Shown one piece after another: positions 23,403 to 35,243 of a DNA stretch of 64,000 nucleotides; within the stretch, counting starts at the first letter, position 1, and the number at the start of each line of letters is the position of its first letter. The position numbers and the translations under genes are program-made. Under the pieces are notes generated by a model, which was not told where the DNA came from, did no database searches, and saw only the letters and a program-made list of their open reading frames with translations. Source of the DNA: Crambe crambe (taxonomy: Eukaryota > Porifera > Demospongiae > Poecilosclerida > Crambeidae); the NCBI GenBank assembly GCA_963924555.1, contig OZ004590.1, forward strand, positions 3,690,501-3,754,500, read 5' to 3'.

Positions 23403-25604
23403 GTAAGTGAACTAGTTTCATAGCTAGTTAAATGTGCCCATAAGCTTTTCCAGTTATCCTATGTGCTTGAGCCTAGCTACCAGCTAGCTAGCTAGCTAGC
23501 TAATAGCTATATAGATATAGGCTTTGAGAACTAGTGTAGCAATAAAGTCACCTCATGGTTATATAAATGATTAGCTATCACATCACAGTTAACTGGCTGC
23601 AAACATTATGATGACATAGCTAGCTAGTTACTGTATACCTAATTTGTCAAATGTTTTGCTAGTGGTGGTACAACCATATAGCTACAGCTGCTGTTGAACA
23701 GGCACCTATTGTTGGAGTCTCCGAGACACATACAGTGTAGTAAGCTTCATCCATCCAACTGCCACGATTCTCAAGTCTCTCCATTTTAATCCAAAAAGAG
23801 CTTCATGGGCATAGAACAATGTCATTGATGTGGCAATGAAGGCCCCTTCATCATATCTATCATGACTTAACATAAATTATCATAGAGCACATGCGCATGC
23901 AGTTGAAACTCTTTGGTTCGAAGCAAGTAGCTAGCTGACAGGTCTACCAATGTTAGTAATAGGACATCCATTATGAAGAAGTGTTGTGGTTTTAACGCAG
24001 TTACAAGTATTTCCCTTTGTGTGTTTTCTGTCATATCAGTGCAAAATCAACCGTGTCAAGTTAACTAGTTAGCTAAATGTGCCCATAAGCTTTTTCAGTT
24101 ATCCTGTGTGCTTGAGCCTAGCTATAACATTCGCTAGCCTTTGAGAACTGGTAAAGCACTAGTGTAGCAATAAAATCATTACAATTAGCTAGCTATCATG
24201 ATCATGAGAGACTTATGGCTAGCTATTGTATACCCAATTGGTCAAATGCTTGCAAAACTGTTTTGTTGGTGGTACAGCCATATTCAGCTGCTGTTGAACA
24301 GGTACTTAGCTATACCAACCATTAAACTTTACTGAAATATAATTATATAGTCTGATATTATAACAACCCATATAGTCAAAACTAGTGTAGCTATAGTATT
24401 ATGTTGGAACTTGGGCTTGAGTTATTATAGATAGTTAGCTACCAGATGATATGAATTATAGAGTCCCAAGGAAGAAGTACATTAGCAGGAGCAGAGGAAT
24501 ATGTGGGGGCAGTCCAGGTCATATTAAAGTACACACACACCCCCAAGAAATTATTTTTGGAAACTTTGCCTGAACAATGTAACATCTGCCGGGCATACTT
24601 ACTAACATGTACCACACCAACACAGTTGCATGCATTCCACCAGATTTCCCACTGTCAGTGTGACAGGACAGATATGTATGCACTGGCAGTCATGAGCTGT
24701 CACTGGCAGTGGGAAACCTGTAAACATTGAAAGGATCTGTGTTTTTGTGGTGTTTGTGGTGTTTCATGCTGCAAAATAATCAATTGTGCTTTTATAGCTA
24801 ATACCTCAACCACCTACATTGTGATTCTTCAGGAAGAGGGGAAATGATCACAACTCAAAAGTTAAATTCTGTGTGTATCTTAGGATGGAGGAATTACGGG
24901 GGTGGGAACGATCAAATTCTTAGCTAGTATAATTATGCATTATTGCATGGGGTGAGCCAGCCAGATGAGAGGCTTTCAGAGATGTGATGCTGACCTTTCA
25001 CCTTCATAATTATGCAAACGTATGTTTGTATCATGTACCTACCATACGTACATCCTTTTGTATGTGTGTACTATAGCTATATATCCTAACCATAGTGTGC
25101 ACGCATCACCAGCAATTATGCAGTGCCAAATTTGACAACCATTGGGTACATGTGGCACACTAAAGTTGTGAATGTGAACTGTGTGGGAGGGTCAAGTGTC
25201 AGTGATATACACAACTGGAATGTAAATAATGATAGTCATGATGTTGATACTTTACCATGGTGTTATTGATAGCCTGTTGATACTTTACCATGGACAATTG
25301 TGATAGCCTTGTGTATTAGGGCCATTTTTTTACAAACACATCCAGATGAGGATTTGGAAAGCATGCTAACTGCTTCTTCTTTTCTCGAGTCCACACTGAA
25401 GCCAGAATTTGCTGACAGTAGAAGTAGCTATTATATTCCAGCATAATAGCTAATACGAGATGCTTAGTACTATTTCAATGGGGCACCCATGCCATCCCTA
25501 CTAGAGAGTACTGTTGTATTCTCTGTAGGAAGTAAGGAATAATGGCTACCTGTATTATGGTACTATTTCAGATATCAGTCAGATAGCCTTTCTCACCAGG
25601 AAAT

Positions 25605-25637
<33 letters not shown>

Positions 25638-28600
25638 AACAATGGTATAATGCTCTTTTTATGTCCTCCAGTCCTGAGAAAGTGCTTAATATTAAACTTT
25701 GGAGAGCAGCACAAATGTCATGCTTATTAGCTACATATAGCTACCAACCATGACAGACCTGAGATCAAGATTGCATGGGTGTGACTCAGGAGCATGCACT
25801 GGCCGGATTTTGAGGCACGTAGCTAGCTAGCTGGCCGGAAATGAAGAGAGAGCATTTGATAGTTATTGCTGAATACCGCTAATCTGCAAGACAAATCACA
25901 ACTATGAAGAATCTGTTTACAGGTGGCCATATATTGTGTGCAGCTGAAGTGTGGAAAGTGCACTAGCTGAATAAAATAGCAAGTTTTGTTCCTTCACTTG
26001 TGTATTCTCCTAGCCTTAAGTGGGGAAAAGCATTCTAGTGCTCAGGGTCATTTGTACTGGACCTTGTTTGTCACTTGTTCACGGATTAGCCTCTGTACTT
26101 CCTGTCGATTTTTTATTAGCTAGCATCTGTGGTCTGTGGAATTTTTTGCGTGATTGGTAATTATCTATCGAAGCAAAAATATTCCAATAAACCCCTTGCC
26201 TCCAGACACGCAGCTCACATGATTCTTTCCGTGTGGGGCAGCAAGCCCAGAAATTCCATCGAGTTATTGTGCTATTGGCTGCACTAAGCGTTACAGCAAA
26301 GCAAAATGTATAGGTTTCCTATTGACCCAGAGAGGAGGAAGGCATGGATCAATGCTATGATGGGTGGGATGGGCAGCCTAGCCTACACTTGAGAATTCCA
26401 CTACCAGCCACTGATTTTCAGTTGGTCAGGTAGTATCTCTCCATCTATTTTCAACTTTTCCAGTTACTTCAGAATAGTCTAGAGATTGGAAATACTCAGA
26501 TAGCAGATAACATACTGCTGCTGCATAAATCTTTTGCCCTACATGCAGTCAGTTGGAGGTGTGTCATACAACTTAAGTCATGTGACCCACCCATGGGGTC
26601 TATTGAAGACCCTGCAGCATTTTCTGGAGGGCCTGGCTTAACAAAGCTAAGCTCCTTGTGTATAAATCTCTTGCTCTTTGAGTTTGAATCTCTAGCTATG
26701 TATATAAGTCAGCCCCTCGGGGGGGGGGGGGGGGGGGGGGGGGGGGCATGTTGATTATCTAGCACATGCAGCATTACCAGCCTTTTCCTTTCCCTGATGC
26801 ATGGTCCCTGATCCCATTAATTTTTAGCCACTTCTCAAATATGTTCTGATGACCTTTGCTATGCATGTATAACAGATAATGGTGCTATAAAGTGTAGCCT
26901 ATAATTCCTAAACCAAACTTTTCCTTATCACACCTTAACATTTAATTGCAAAGCTCTGAATAATTAATGTGAGAATGACAATGTAATTATTATTCTATCA
27001 ATGTAGTGACTGTTTTTTGGAGAGGAAATGATATCACAAACAAACCAACACTGATATATCATGATGAGGTTGAAACTGTTAATCCCCCTGTACCAATGCT
27101 CATTAATCCTGATGGTAATGGTGGTCTACTCTGCAATTCTACAGTTGGCTCTATTGCTTGGCATCCAGGAAATGGCAGAACACTCGCATTTGATGTTAAT
27201 ACACCTGAGAGGCTCATCTACCAGATAATACCAACTGGAAGCACCACCATGGCCCAAATTGTCAATGATGGGAGAACTGCAAGTGATCAGGATATTTCAG
27301 GATTTGATTTTCATAATGGATTATTTACTTGTCGACGGAATGGTGATATTTCAACAGCAGTTCCTGTGGGACTTTATCAAAGAGGTGGTAGGATAGGTGA
27401 GTTAATTTGTGTCCACAACAAGACTGACATGAAATTAAAAGAAGTACAAAATGAAACTGTATTGGGGCTTACTTCACTCACTCCACATTATAGGGAGTTG
27501 GCTGATGAATTTCTACTCACACATGTACGTATGTATGTTCTAATGTTAGAGTTTCTTTGCATGGTAAATAAGCACGTGCATTCACCCCATAATGCCTAGC
27601 AAGTCTGAAGCTTGGAAACCTGATGTTGCATGATCCAGAGGTTGTGAGGGTGCAATGCAGCATGTAGGTATGTTTCATTTATGTGGCAGATAGAGTATGG
27701 GTTGCATCACCTGATAAAGCATTGTGGGGTGAGCACTCATGCTCATGAAAAGAAGCTGCAACATTAAAACGTATATACAGTACATGATGAAATAATGCTC
27801 CCTTATTCGACTCCTACTTGTGTAGGGCTTGCTGCGCTCGCTTCAATAATCTAAACTTGAAATTTCGATCATCACCATAATACACCACTCACATCTTTGT
27901 GGTCATTTAACCCTAGCTAACGAGCACTTCTGTGATTTGGAATTTTAGCTACGTATTTGTGATTTACGTAGTGGAGCTACCAAGTAACCATGCGCTCATC
28001 GAGACAAACAAATAATTGAATACCACAGACCACATAAGTGCTCCAGCTGCCCTTAATCATACAAATTCATAATACACAGGGCATGAGTTAAACTTGTTTT
28101 ACTGGTATTTTTCTTGTAATGGTATTTGGTGTAATCAGCATCCTCTGAAATGGTTTATTCCTCCAGAACGTGGTGTTATTACAAGACCTGTAGTAAGTAT
28201 CATATCATCTTCATTTATGGCTGTCTCCCCATCCTTCACTCTGGCTGGTGATACTGAAGGAGGTCCTCCTGAAACATATACTTGGACAAGGAATGGTGCA
28301 CTCATCACTAACAATGACTCATTCAGCATTTCCATTGGAGTAAATGGTGTAACTGACTCAGCTGCATATGACAATAGTCGCTATCAGAGCACACTGACTG
28401 TGACTGGGAGGCTACCTGGAATGTACCAGTACTCTGTCACCAATAGAGCCACAACCAACACTCTCACCTCCAATATCAATATAGTAGAAGAAGGTCAATT
28501 AAGGCATGCTAATGCTACATGTGTTAGTATACTTTGCACTTCACAGCGTAATCATGTGCAGTAGCTAATAGCAGGCTGTTATTATTCACTGTGCGTATAA

Positions 28601-31574
28601 TATACTTTAACTAAAAATTAATGGCTGTGATCATGTCAATATAAATGGTTTTGTGAACAGATTATAATCAGCTGAACTACAGTAAATTCTGGTAGTTGAG
28701 AATATTATTTGTTTAAAGTTGCTTACACTTTCCCAATATTAAATTTAGTATGAGTATTGTATGTGCTCATCTTAGGTGCAACTCCTACTAACCTTGTGGC
28801 CAGACAGAATGGGATCAACATGGTGCTTGTATCCTGGACTGCACCATCCCCTCCACCTAGTATGGGGTACCGGATAACAACTAATTCAACAGATTTTAGA
28901 GCTGGTATTAATGTTATTTCCTCTGAAACTTCACGCACCATAATGCAACAGCCAGGTGTGCACAGTATTCGTATGAGGGCTCTTTCCCAACACTATCCTA
29001 GTGAGATAGTGGGACCAGTGGAGGTCACTGTGAAAGGTAATTTGTGTGTAGTACTCTGCATATTCATTGTGGTACATTATTATACAGACTTCCCAGCACC
29101 AACTGTCACATCATCATCAATAACTGCCACATCAGTCACCATTACCTGGTCCCAGCCTGAGGATAGTCTAGCAGTAGATGGCTACACCATTTCCCTAGAG
29201 CGATTAACTGACAACAACAGACAATTGTGTTCAACAACAGATAGCAGACCAATGACCACCACCACTACCCAAATGATTTTCACTAACCTCCAGGTATTCA
29301 GTATATACACTGTCACAGTCGCTGCCAGAGCATTTGGTACACCTAGGACATCAACACATGAATTCATCACACTCTCAACAGGTATATAATCAGATGAAAG
29401 TACATACATGCTGTATAATAACATGCTATTTAGCTATATACGTAAATACTAAAATAATACCAGATCAGTTCCATAATTAATGTAAGGGCATCATTAATTG
29501 TTACAGTCCCTACTGGATCTCCTCAAGGAATTACTCCCTCAGTGACAGCTAGAAATGTCAGTGTGTCCTGGAATGAGATTGAGTGCATCGAACGTAATGG
29601 GATGATCACTAATTACACTGTGGAATTCTCATCATTGGGAGGAAGTGTAATTCCTGGTGTGCTGATGGTGGATGAAAGGAGATTCACTGCCAGTGGACTC
29701 ACTCCTTTCACTAACTACACCTTCCGAGTAGCTGGAATCAATAGCAATGGCACTGGACCTTTCTCTGATATCACCATGATAGAGACAGCTGAAGACAGTA
29801 TGTTTCATTTGACTGTACATTAGTAGCTACAATAAAAATAGTGATTTCTTTTTCTTTGTACAGTCCCTGGTATAGTTTCTGGCCTCAGGAGCAACCCGAA
29901 AATCACTTCCATAGATTTAACTTGGGCTCCCCCTCAAAGTCCTAATGGAATTATTATACGTTATGAGGTCACCTACACCATCAACAATAGTGCTCCTGTC
30001 ACAAACAGTACTGAATTGAATACAGCATTTACAATCCCAGCACTGACTCCAGGGACTAGAGTGTCTGTTTCAGTCAGTGCCTACACTAGTGTAGGTCAAG
30101 GAATGTCTGCAAATTCAACTGATCTGATGATACCTACTCTTTGTGAGTTCATTAGACTATTACACACACCTTGAATATCCACTAGCTCATACCATACTAG
30201 TTTTACTTTTTTTCACTGAAAGTGAAGAATCAAATCTTGATGCTCGTGCATGCATGATACCTTCACATCATATATTTTGCTATTAGCAATGGCTCTTACA
30301 CTACCACATAATAGCAATCTATGTAGAAGTATGAACATTATAATATTATGTCACTCTAAGCTGTGAGGTATGTATGGATAGCTTCAGATTACAGTGCAGT
30401 AATGTAGGGATTGTTTGTTGAATTGATCCCATTCCCCATTTCTTTCCCTTGTTTGCTTATTCTTTTGATCAATGGTCACTTCTTTTTTTTTTTTTTTTTT
30501 TTTTTTTTTCATTTTTTCATTGCAATTATTTTGCCCATGCAGTACCTAGTTTACCTGTCAACCTGCACCACTTATGTGCTGTAATAGTGTGGAATGAACC
30601 TTCTGACCCTAATGGAATTATCACTGGATATGAGATTCAATTTTCTTCTGGCCAGAAACGATTGGTTAATCCACAGAGTACGTTTTATATCACTAAAAGT
30701 GAGGAGAGATCAACTAATGCAGAAGTGCGGGTAAGTAAATTGACTACATAATACGCATCACTGTAGGGTGTTGGTTATTGTGTAGGTAAGGGTTATCAAT
30801 GGTGCAGGACCAGGTCCATGGACTCTATTTGCAAATCTTGGTATAAGTTGATTATTTTCTGTTAGCTGTATGGAATCCTGCTCACTTAATTCCTTCCTGT
30901 GCATGCAGGTTGTTCTCCAGCGAACGGCATAATTGATATGAATTTCACGTGTCCAACTTATAGTGCATCAAAGATAGGTATTTGATGGGTTACCCAACTA
31001 TTGCCTATCTTATCACATCCCTCCCTCCCTCCCTCCATCCTTCCCTCCGACCTCCATCCTCCCTCCCTTCTCCCTCCCTCCATCTCCCTCCCTCCTTCCC
31101 TCCCTCCCTCCCTCTCTCCCTCCCTCCCTCTCTCCCTCCTTCCCTCTCTCCCCCTGCCTCCTTCCCTCCGGCCTCCATCCCTCCCTCCATCTCCCTCCCT
31201 CCTTCCCTCCGACCTCCATCCCTCCCTCCCTCCCTCCCTCAGAATTGTATTTTAGATTAGAAGGAGTCATCTACTTGAACAACAGCAATGTTACAGTGGA
31301 TAGTATTGGTGAAGGCAATGCAGGACTTCACTGTGTGACTAATAATATGAATTGCTGTAGTGGCAGGAACCGTAAAGGAGAGTTCTATTACCCCAATGGG
31401 ACGGTGGTTTCTATTTCTAGATATGGTCATGGTTTCTACAGAAACAGAGGTGAAAAATTAGTGCGTCTGAATCGAAGGGATGCTGCCCAGTTTCCTGTTG
31501 GAGAGTATCGTTGTGTAATTCCTGATACCGATGGAATGAATCAGAACTTGTACATCAATATTGATAAGAATTAA
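23309..31574 (+). CDS. gene B: secreted Ig/Fn3 receptor ectodomain (phosphatase lost)
   Basis: Eleven exons: 23309-23402, 27007-27396, 28167-28493, 28776-29036, 29088-29381, 29507-29797, 29864-30142, 30543-30730, 30786-30840, 30909-30977, 31243-31574 (TAA). They add up to 2580 nt, 859 residues. Order: signal peptide (1-31), Ig (32-161), Ig without disulphide (162-270), four Fn3 closely like genes A and C (271-645), a different fifth Fn3 on two exons (646-726, 'VWNEPSDPNGIITGYEI', 'VRVINGAGPGPW'), a short Cys-bearing linker (GCSPANGIIDMNFTC), and an Ig-like domain (750-859, 'GLHCVTNNMNCC', 'VGEYRCVIPD'). There is no TM segment and no phosphatase. AATAAA stands at 31905. All junction phases agree, so the frame is open throughout. 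It probably encodes a soluble relative or decoy of the neighbouring receptors. The last three or four exons are the least certain. Confidence 0.8.
23973..24068 (+). pseudogene. decayed second copy of the signal-peptide exon
   Basis: Starts [20 protein letters not shown], clearly the same exon with its upstream region (from ~23880) and downstream intron sequence, duplicated about 660 bp after exon 1. The donor GTGTAAGT has become GTGTCAAG, so splicing is lost and the frame ends at TAG. The same decayed copy exists at 46402-46497, so it predates the large duplication. Confidence 0.75.
25607..25636. repeat. poly-G tract (30 G)
   Basis: Uninterrupted run of G in gene B intron 1. A second one of 28 G lies at 26719-26746. 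Lengths of such runs are unreliable in assemblies. Confidence 0.9.
26719..26746. repeat. poly-G tract (28 G)
   Basis: Second homopolymer G run in gene B intron 1, about 1.1 kb after the first and 260 bp before the first Ig exon. Confidence 0.9.
30483..30509. repeat. poly-T tract before a gene B acceptor
   Basis: Run of 27 T, 33 bases before the acceptor of exon 30543-30730. It can serve as, or disturb, the polypyrimidine tract. Confidence 0.85.
31018..31241. repeat. (CCCT)n-type microsatellite before the last gene B exon
   Basis: About 220 bp of CCCT/CCT repeats running right into the acceptor AG at 31241-31242. The open frames over it on both strands (Pro/Ser/Leu or Glu/Gly/Arg repeats) are artefacts of the simple sequence. 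Confidence 0.95.
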
Positions 31575-33420
31575 GCCTATAATTGCCATGCATTTGCTAT
31601 TGTAATGCGAGCTTTTAGCTACTTCTTTACCCTCATCCATGATCTACAGTAGCTATACAAATTTAAATAGTGTGGCCAGTGCACCCCAAACGCTATATTT
31701 GTTTGCTATTTTGTTGGCGGATCCAGATTTTTGTAAATTGCTGCCTATCAAGTAATGCTTAATATTACTTAATTTATTATTACCTTTACCCCTGGTTATC
31801 TGGATCACCTATCTTTCCCTATAAGACTTTTGTTTGGGGTCGCTATATTGGGGCCTGTCCTACTGGACCCAATTGATCTTACTGGCCATGACCCAAAGTC
31901 ATGGAATAAAGATAATGCAAGCACATGGACTTAAGACTGCCCCCCCCCCCCCCCACCCCCGCCAACGAAAGGTGGTGGGGTGATTGGGTGGGCAAAACTC
32001 TCAGCAGACTGTTTTCTGGTTTTGCACAAAACTGCTGGTACTATTTTTCACACCTATTTATTTGACATACTTGCTCTCTTGCACATGCTCCCTGGTTGAT
32101 ACACTGGCCCTGCCCCAACACTCCTCCCATTAACTACGTTTGAATCTACACACGGAATAAGTTCTTTCTGCAACTATGACAACAAAAGAGCCAAAAATGC
32201 TCCCCTGGGAAATTTTGATTGAATCTGAGAGGTATAGGGTAGCTAGCTACTCTCACAACTCAAATGATCTGTCATTTTTATTGCATGCAATACACCCACA
32301 GTGACACACATACTATATGTAATTATTGGTCCAGCCAATGCCTGAAAAAAAGATGTAGGGATGACCATAGCTAAAAGTTAGCTAGCTGAGTAATATTATA
32401 ATTTCGAATAATTGGATATCAAATACATGCGCATGCGTAGTATAGAAAAGATGGCTTCCAATTATTAGTTAGTCTGAGTACTGTGCTCTGTAGTGTCTCC
32501 TTTTACATCGACTCTTTCAAGATCTGGTAGAATTTGGAGTGGATTTATCCAGAAATCATAGCTGTAGCTTGAGATATGGTTGTATAAGAATGTAGTAGAC
32601 TGAGTATGCTACCAACAAGCGATCTAGACTACCCTGAATTAGTAACTAATTTAACCAAAATTAATGGCTAACAAAACTCCTCTAGCTAGACAAACTCTCT
32701 AGAACACTACAAAAAATAAATATCTAAACTACCTGCCAGGATTAGAACAACTAGTCCCTACTTTGGTCATCTTAACAACTCTTAGTTATAACCATGATGG
32801 GTTAAAATTACTGAAATAGCTAGTCATATAGCAGATGTTAAAATGTCCATATATGTATTAATGGTCGTATCACCTTACATTGAGTCATTATTACCACCAC
32901 TGGTACGTAAATTCAACCCAAGATAAACATATTCATGACACCTTAATCAAACTCATTCTGAAAATACAGCCATTAATTTATCTTAATAAATAGCCTGTAG
33001 TATAGATGAAGAGTTGCAGTCTGGTCAGAATAATTTGCATTGGTCAGAATGACCCAGCATCGTGGGTAAGTACAGTCAGTCTTACTCACCAGTTACTTTG
33101 ATATACTTACAGGTTCAAAGCTACCCTATGTTAGTTACTAAATTCATGAGGAATCATAAGTTCTTTTGGCTAAAGAAAAAACATTTATTCTAATAAGTGA
33201 CAGTGATGTAGGGATGACTAGTTAACTGGTCAAAAAGAGTTGAACAAGGGCTGAATGGATGAGATTATGCAAGGATGAAGTTGAATGCAGGCACATCAAG
33301 CTATAATTATGGCCCCAAAATCTAGTTCAGTAGATTATTGTCATGAACAGCATAACTAAGTATCTAAGTGTTAATGTAATCTGTGTCATATTTCTCTCTT
33401 TCTCTCCCCAAAATTTTCAG
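31575..33420. other. 3' flank of gene B with repeat fragments
   Basis: Nothing coding found. It includes AATAAA (31905), a C run (31940-31954), a fragment of the 838-bp family as reverse complement (about 32345-32600), and another GTAGGGATG at ~33210. By synteny with gene A this is where the TM and phosphatase exons should have been. Confidence 0.55.
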
Positions 33421-33501
33421 GCAAACTACCAGATGATATTTGATGTCACTCTTGGTTTCTTGGACTCATTTGACACCATTGCTAACTTCCAGAATGTGTG
33501 A
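33421..33501 (+). pseudogene. orphan last exon of a phosphatase gene (gene B tail)
   Basis: Acceptor 'aaattttcag', then 27 codons reading ANYQMIFDVTLGFLDSFDTI, then ANFQNV and TGA: the same 81-nt last exon as genes A and C, with an open frame. No other phosphatase exon lies within reach upstream. The gene A-like 3' UTR continues and, after a block of insertions, resumes at ~35243 ('attgacagccaatt'). Confidence 0.85.
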
Positions 33502-33525
33502 TTAGTTCAAAGTATACTATCACAA

Positions 33526-34218
33526 CAGGGGCGCCGGAACAGGCCCGGCAGACCCGGCAGCTGCCGGACCAATGTTGAAATAGAATACTCTTAAGTAATG
33601 AATCTTAGTGCCTAAAGTAACGTGAACCTGAGTCTTGACTTTATTGCGCTCTCTAATTAACGCACACCAATGCAGCCACACCCATTATGCTCAGCTGCAA
33701 TCCTCATGGTGGAATTAAATGGTTTCTTCTATTACTAATCTTCCTGATCAGTTCAGGCCTGGAAAGTTTTTCAAGTTTCCAAAGAGAAAATTTGGAAAAG
33801 GAAAGGTAAGGCAGGAGCATATAAGGGCTATGTCATCTTAGTGATGCCTGCAATGAACGCTGCAAGTAAAAGATTTTTTTCAGCAATGAAAAGAGTGAAA
33901 AGCTATTTGCGAAGTACCATGGGATGGACACAGTTGAACCATTTGATGACTCTAAATATTTACAAGAATGAAGTGAAGTTAGACCTGAGTGCAGTGGCAA
34001 ATAAATTCGTCAGTGGGAATGAGCATCGAATGAGATTTTTTTTTGAAACTTTACATATCACAACAATCATTCATTTATTATTGTGAAAAATAATTAACAT
34101 TTCCTGCTTTCAGATTTCTAGCTAGCTATAGGTAAGAGGACACAATGGTTTGCCACAAAATCTCCAACTCCTGCATGGTTTTTGCCTGACCAATGAAAAT
34201 TTGCTTCCTCCACCCCTG
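33526..34218 (+). mobile_element. hAT-type DNA transposon remnant
   Basis: Ends CAGGGGCGCCGGAA and (reverse complement of the right end) CAGGGGTGGAGGAA, flanked by CACAA on both sides (33521-33525, 34219-34223). Inside, 33841-34086 encodes the hAT C-terminal dimerisation region (MMPAMNAASKRFFSAMKRVK, LRSTMG, 'LNHLMTLNIYKNE', AVANKFVSGNEHR). Only the transposase end remains, so it cannot move by itself. It sits in the 3' UTR of the gene B tail, next to a palindromic MITE. Confidence 0.85.
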
Positions 34219-34219
34219 C

Positions 34220-34556
34220 ACAAGTGAGAGTAAAAACATTTCTTCTAAATGAAAGAGTGATGTAGGCTTGAGTACATGACTAAAAGGTACGGAAACAAGA
34301 TGCTGGCTATGTACTTCATAAGCTCTACAGAATTAACAAACCCTACAATTGACATAAACCCTACATCACTGCTGCCATATTATCCTTTTGGCTACACCTT
34401 GCAGCAATGTAGGGATTTATGTCAATTGTAGGGTTTGTTAATTTTGTAGAACTTATGAAGTACATAGTCAGCACCTTGTTTCTGTACTTTTTATAGTCAT
34501 GTACTCAAGCCTACATCACTCTTTCATTTAGAAGAAATGTTTTTACTCTCACTTGT
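34220..34556. mobile_element. palindromic MITE, 337 bp
   Basis: Arms of about 155 bp begin ACAAGTGAGAGTAAAAACAT and end as its reverse complement. Mirrored blocks include 'gcctacatcactctttc' and 'aaccctacaattgacat'. Centre at about 34390. It shares its outer end with the elements at 12566 and 52769. Confidence 0.85.
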
Positions 34557-34574
34557 TTGCATACTTTTTTCAAG

Positions 34575-35243
34575 GGCGTGGCTAAGGATGTCAAGAACGA
34601 CCCTTTACCAAATAAGCTTACCACGCCCACCGAAACTCAGCAAGACAGTTTTATCTCAGTGTATGTATGTTGCTAACTGTGTCTACAAAGCGTTCTAGCA
34701 TTCTAATGTTGTCTACGTAGCGTCTACGAAGTGTATAAACTAACTGCTGTCTATGAAGCGTTCGAGAATTTGAGTCGTCCACGAAGGCATTCGAACGGCA
34801 ATTGACAGTTAGGACTTGAGCTGTACTTCATTTTGAACAATACCATTCCTTACCTGAGGTGTAGAGCTTCAAGATGGTACCAAGATCGTAGATATAGGAT
34901 AAAGCAGTCGGGAGTTATGTAGTCTGGCATAGCACCGCCCACCGACTTCGGGAGTTATGTAGTCTGGCATAGCACCGCCCACCGAAGTCGGTGGGCGGTG
35001 CTATGCCAGACTAGGAGTTATGGCTGTCAAGCGTCCACGAAGGCACTCGGACGGCTAGGACTTGAGCTTTACTTTAATTTGAACAAGACCATTCCTTAGA
35101 TCAGGTGTAGAGCTTCAATATGGTACCAAGATCGTAGATATAGGATGAAGCAGTCGGGAGTTATGGCTGTCAAGAAGATTATCTTATTATTAATGAGAGT
35201 GGGCGTTTTGCGTGACATAGAGAATGCTACCGCTCTCTCTGAT
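34575..35243. repeat. inserted block with ~135-bp duplication and perfect foldback
   Basis: 34780-34915 returns in diverged form at 35028-35165. Between them AGTCTGGCATAGCACCGCCC stands twice in direct order (34921, 34961), and the second copy is mirrored exactly with 25-bp arms (34961-34985 and 34988-35012). The block ends with half of the hairpin module (35217-35240), after which the 3' UTR of the gene B tail resumes. Confidence 0.7.

Larger units (their letters stand above)
22025..23420 (+). repeat. near-identical duplicate (copy 1) carrying promoter and start exon
   Basis: Matches 44772-45860 almost base for base once the MITE at 22389-22715 and a 38-bp inversion are set aside, while the flanks of both copies are clearly more diverged. 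It contains the start exon of gene B and everything about 1 kb upstream. Confidence 0.85.
24069..27006. other. gene B intron 1
   Basis: No exon recognised. Its first part (to ~25.55 kb) is the diverged partner of 46.5-48.3 kb. It holds the hairpin module at 25491-25531 and two homopolymer G runs. Several open frames here shift or stop in the partner copy, so they are not genes. Confidence 0.55.

Noticed and set aside
31001-31270. Open frames rich in Pro/Ser/Leu or Gly/Glu/Arg on both strands
   Set aside because: These are translations of the (CCCT)n repeat before the last gene B exon.
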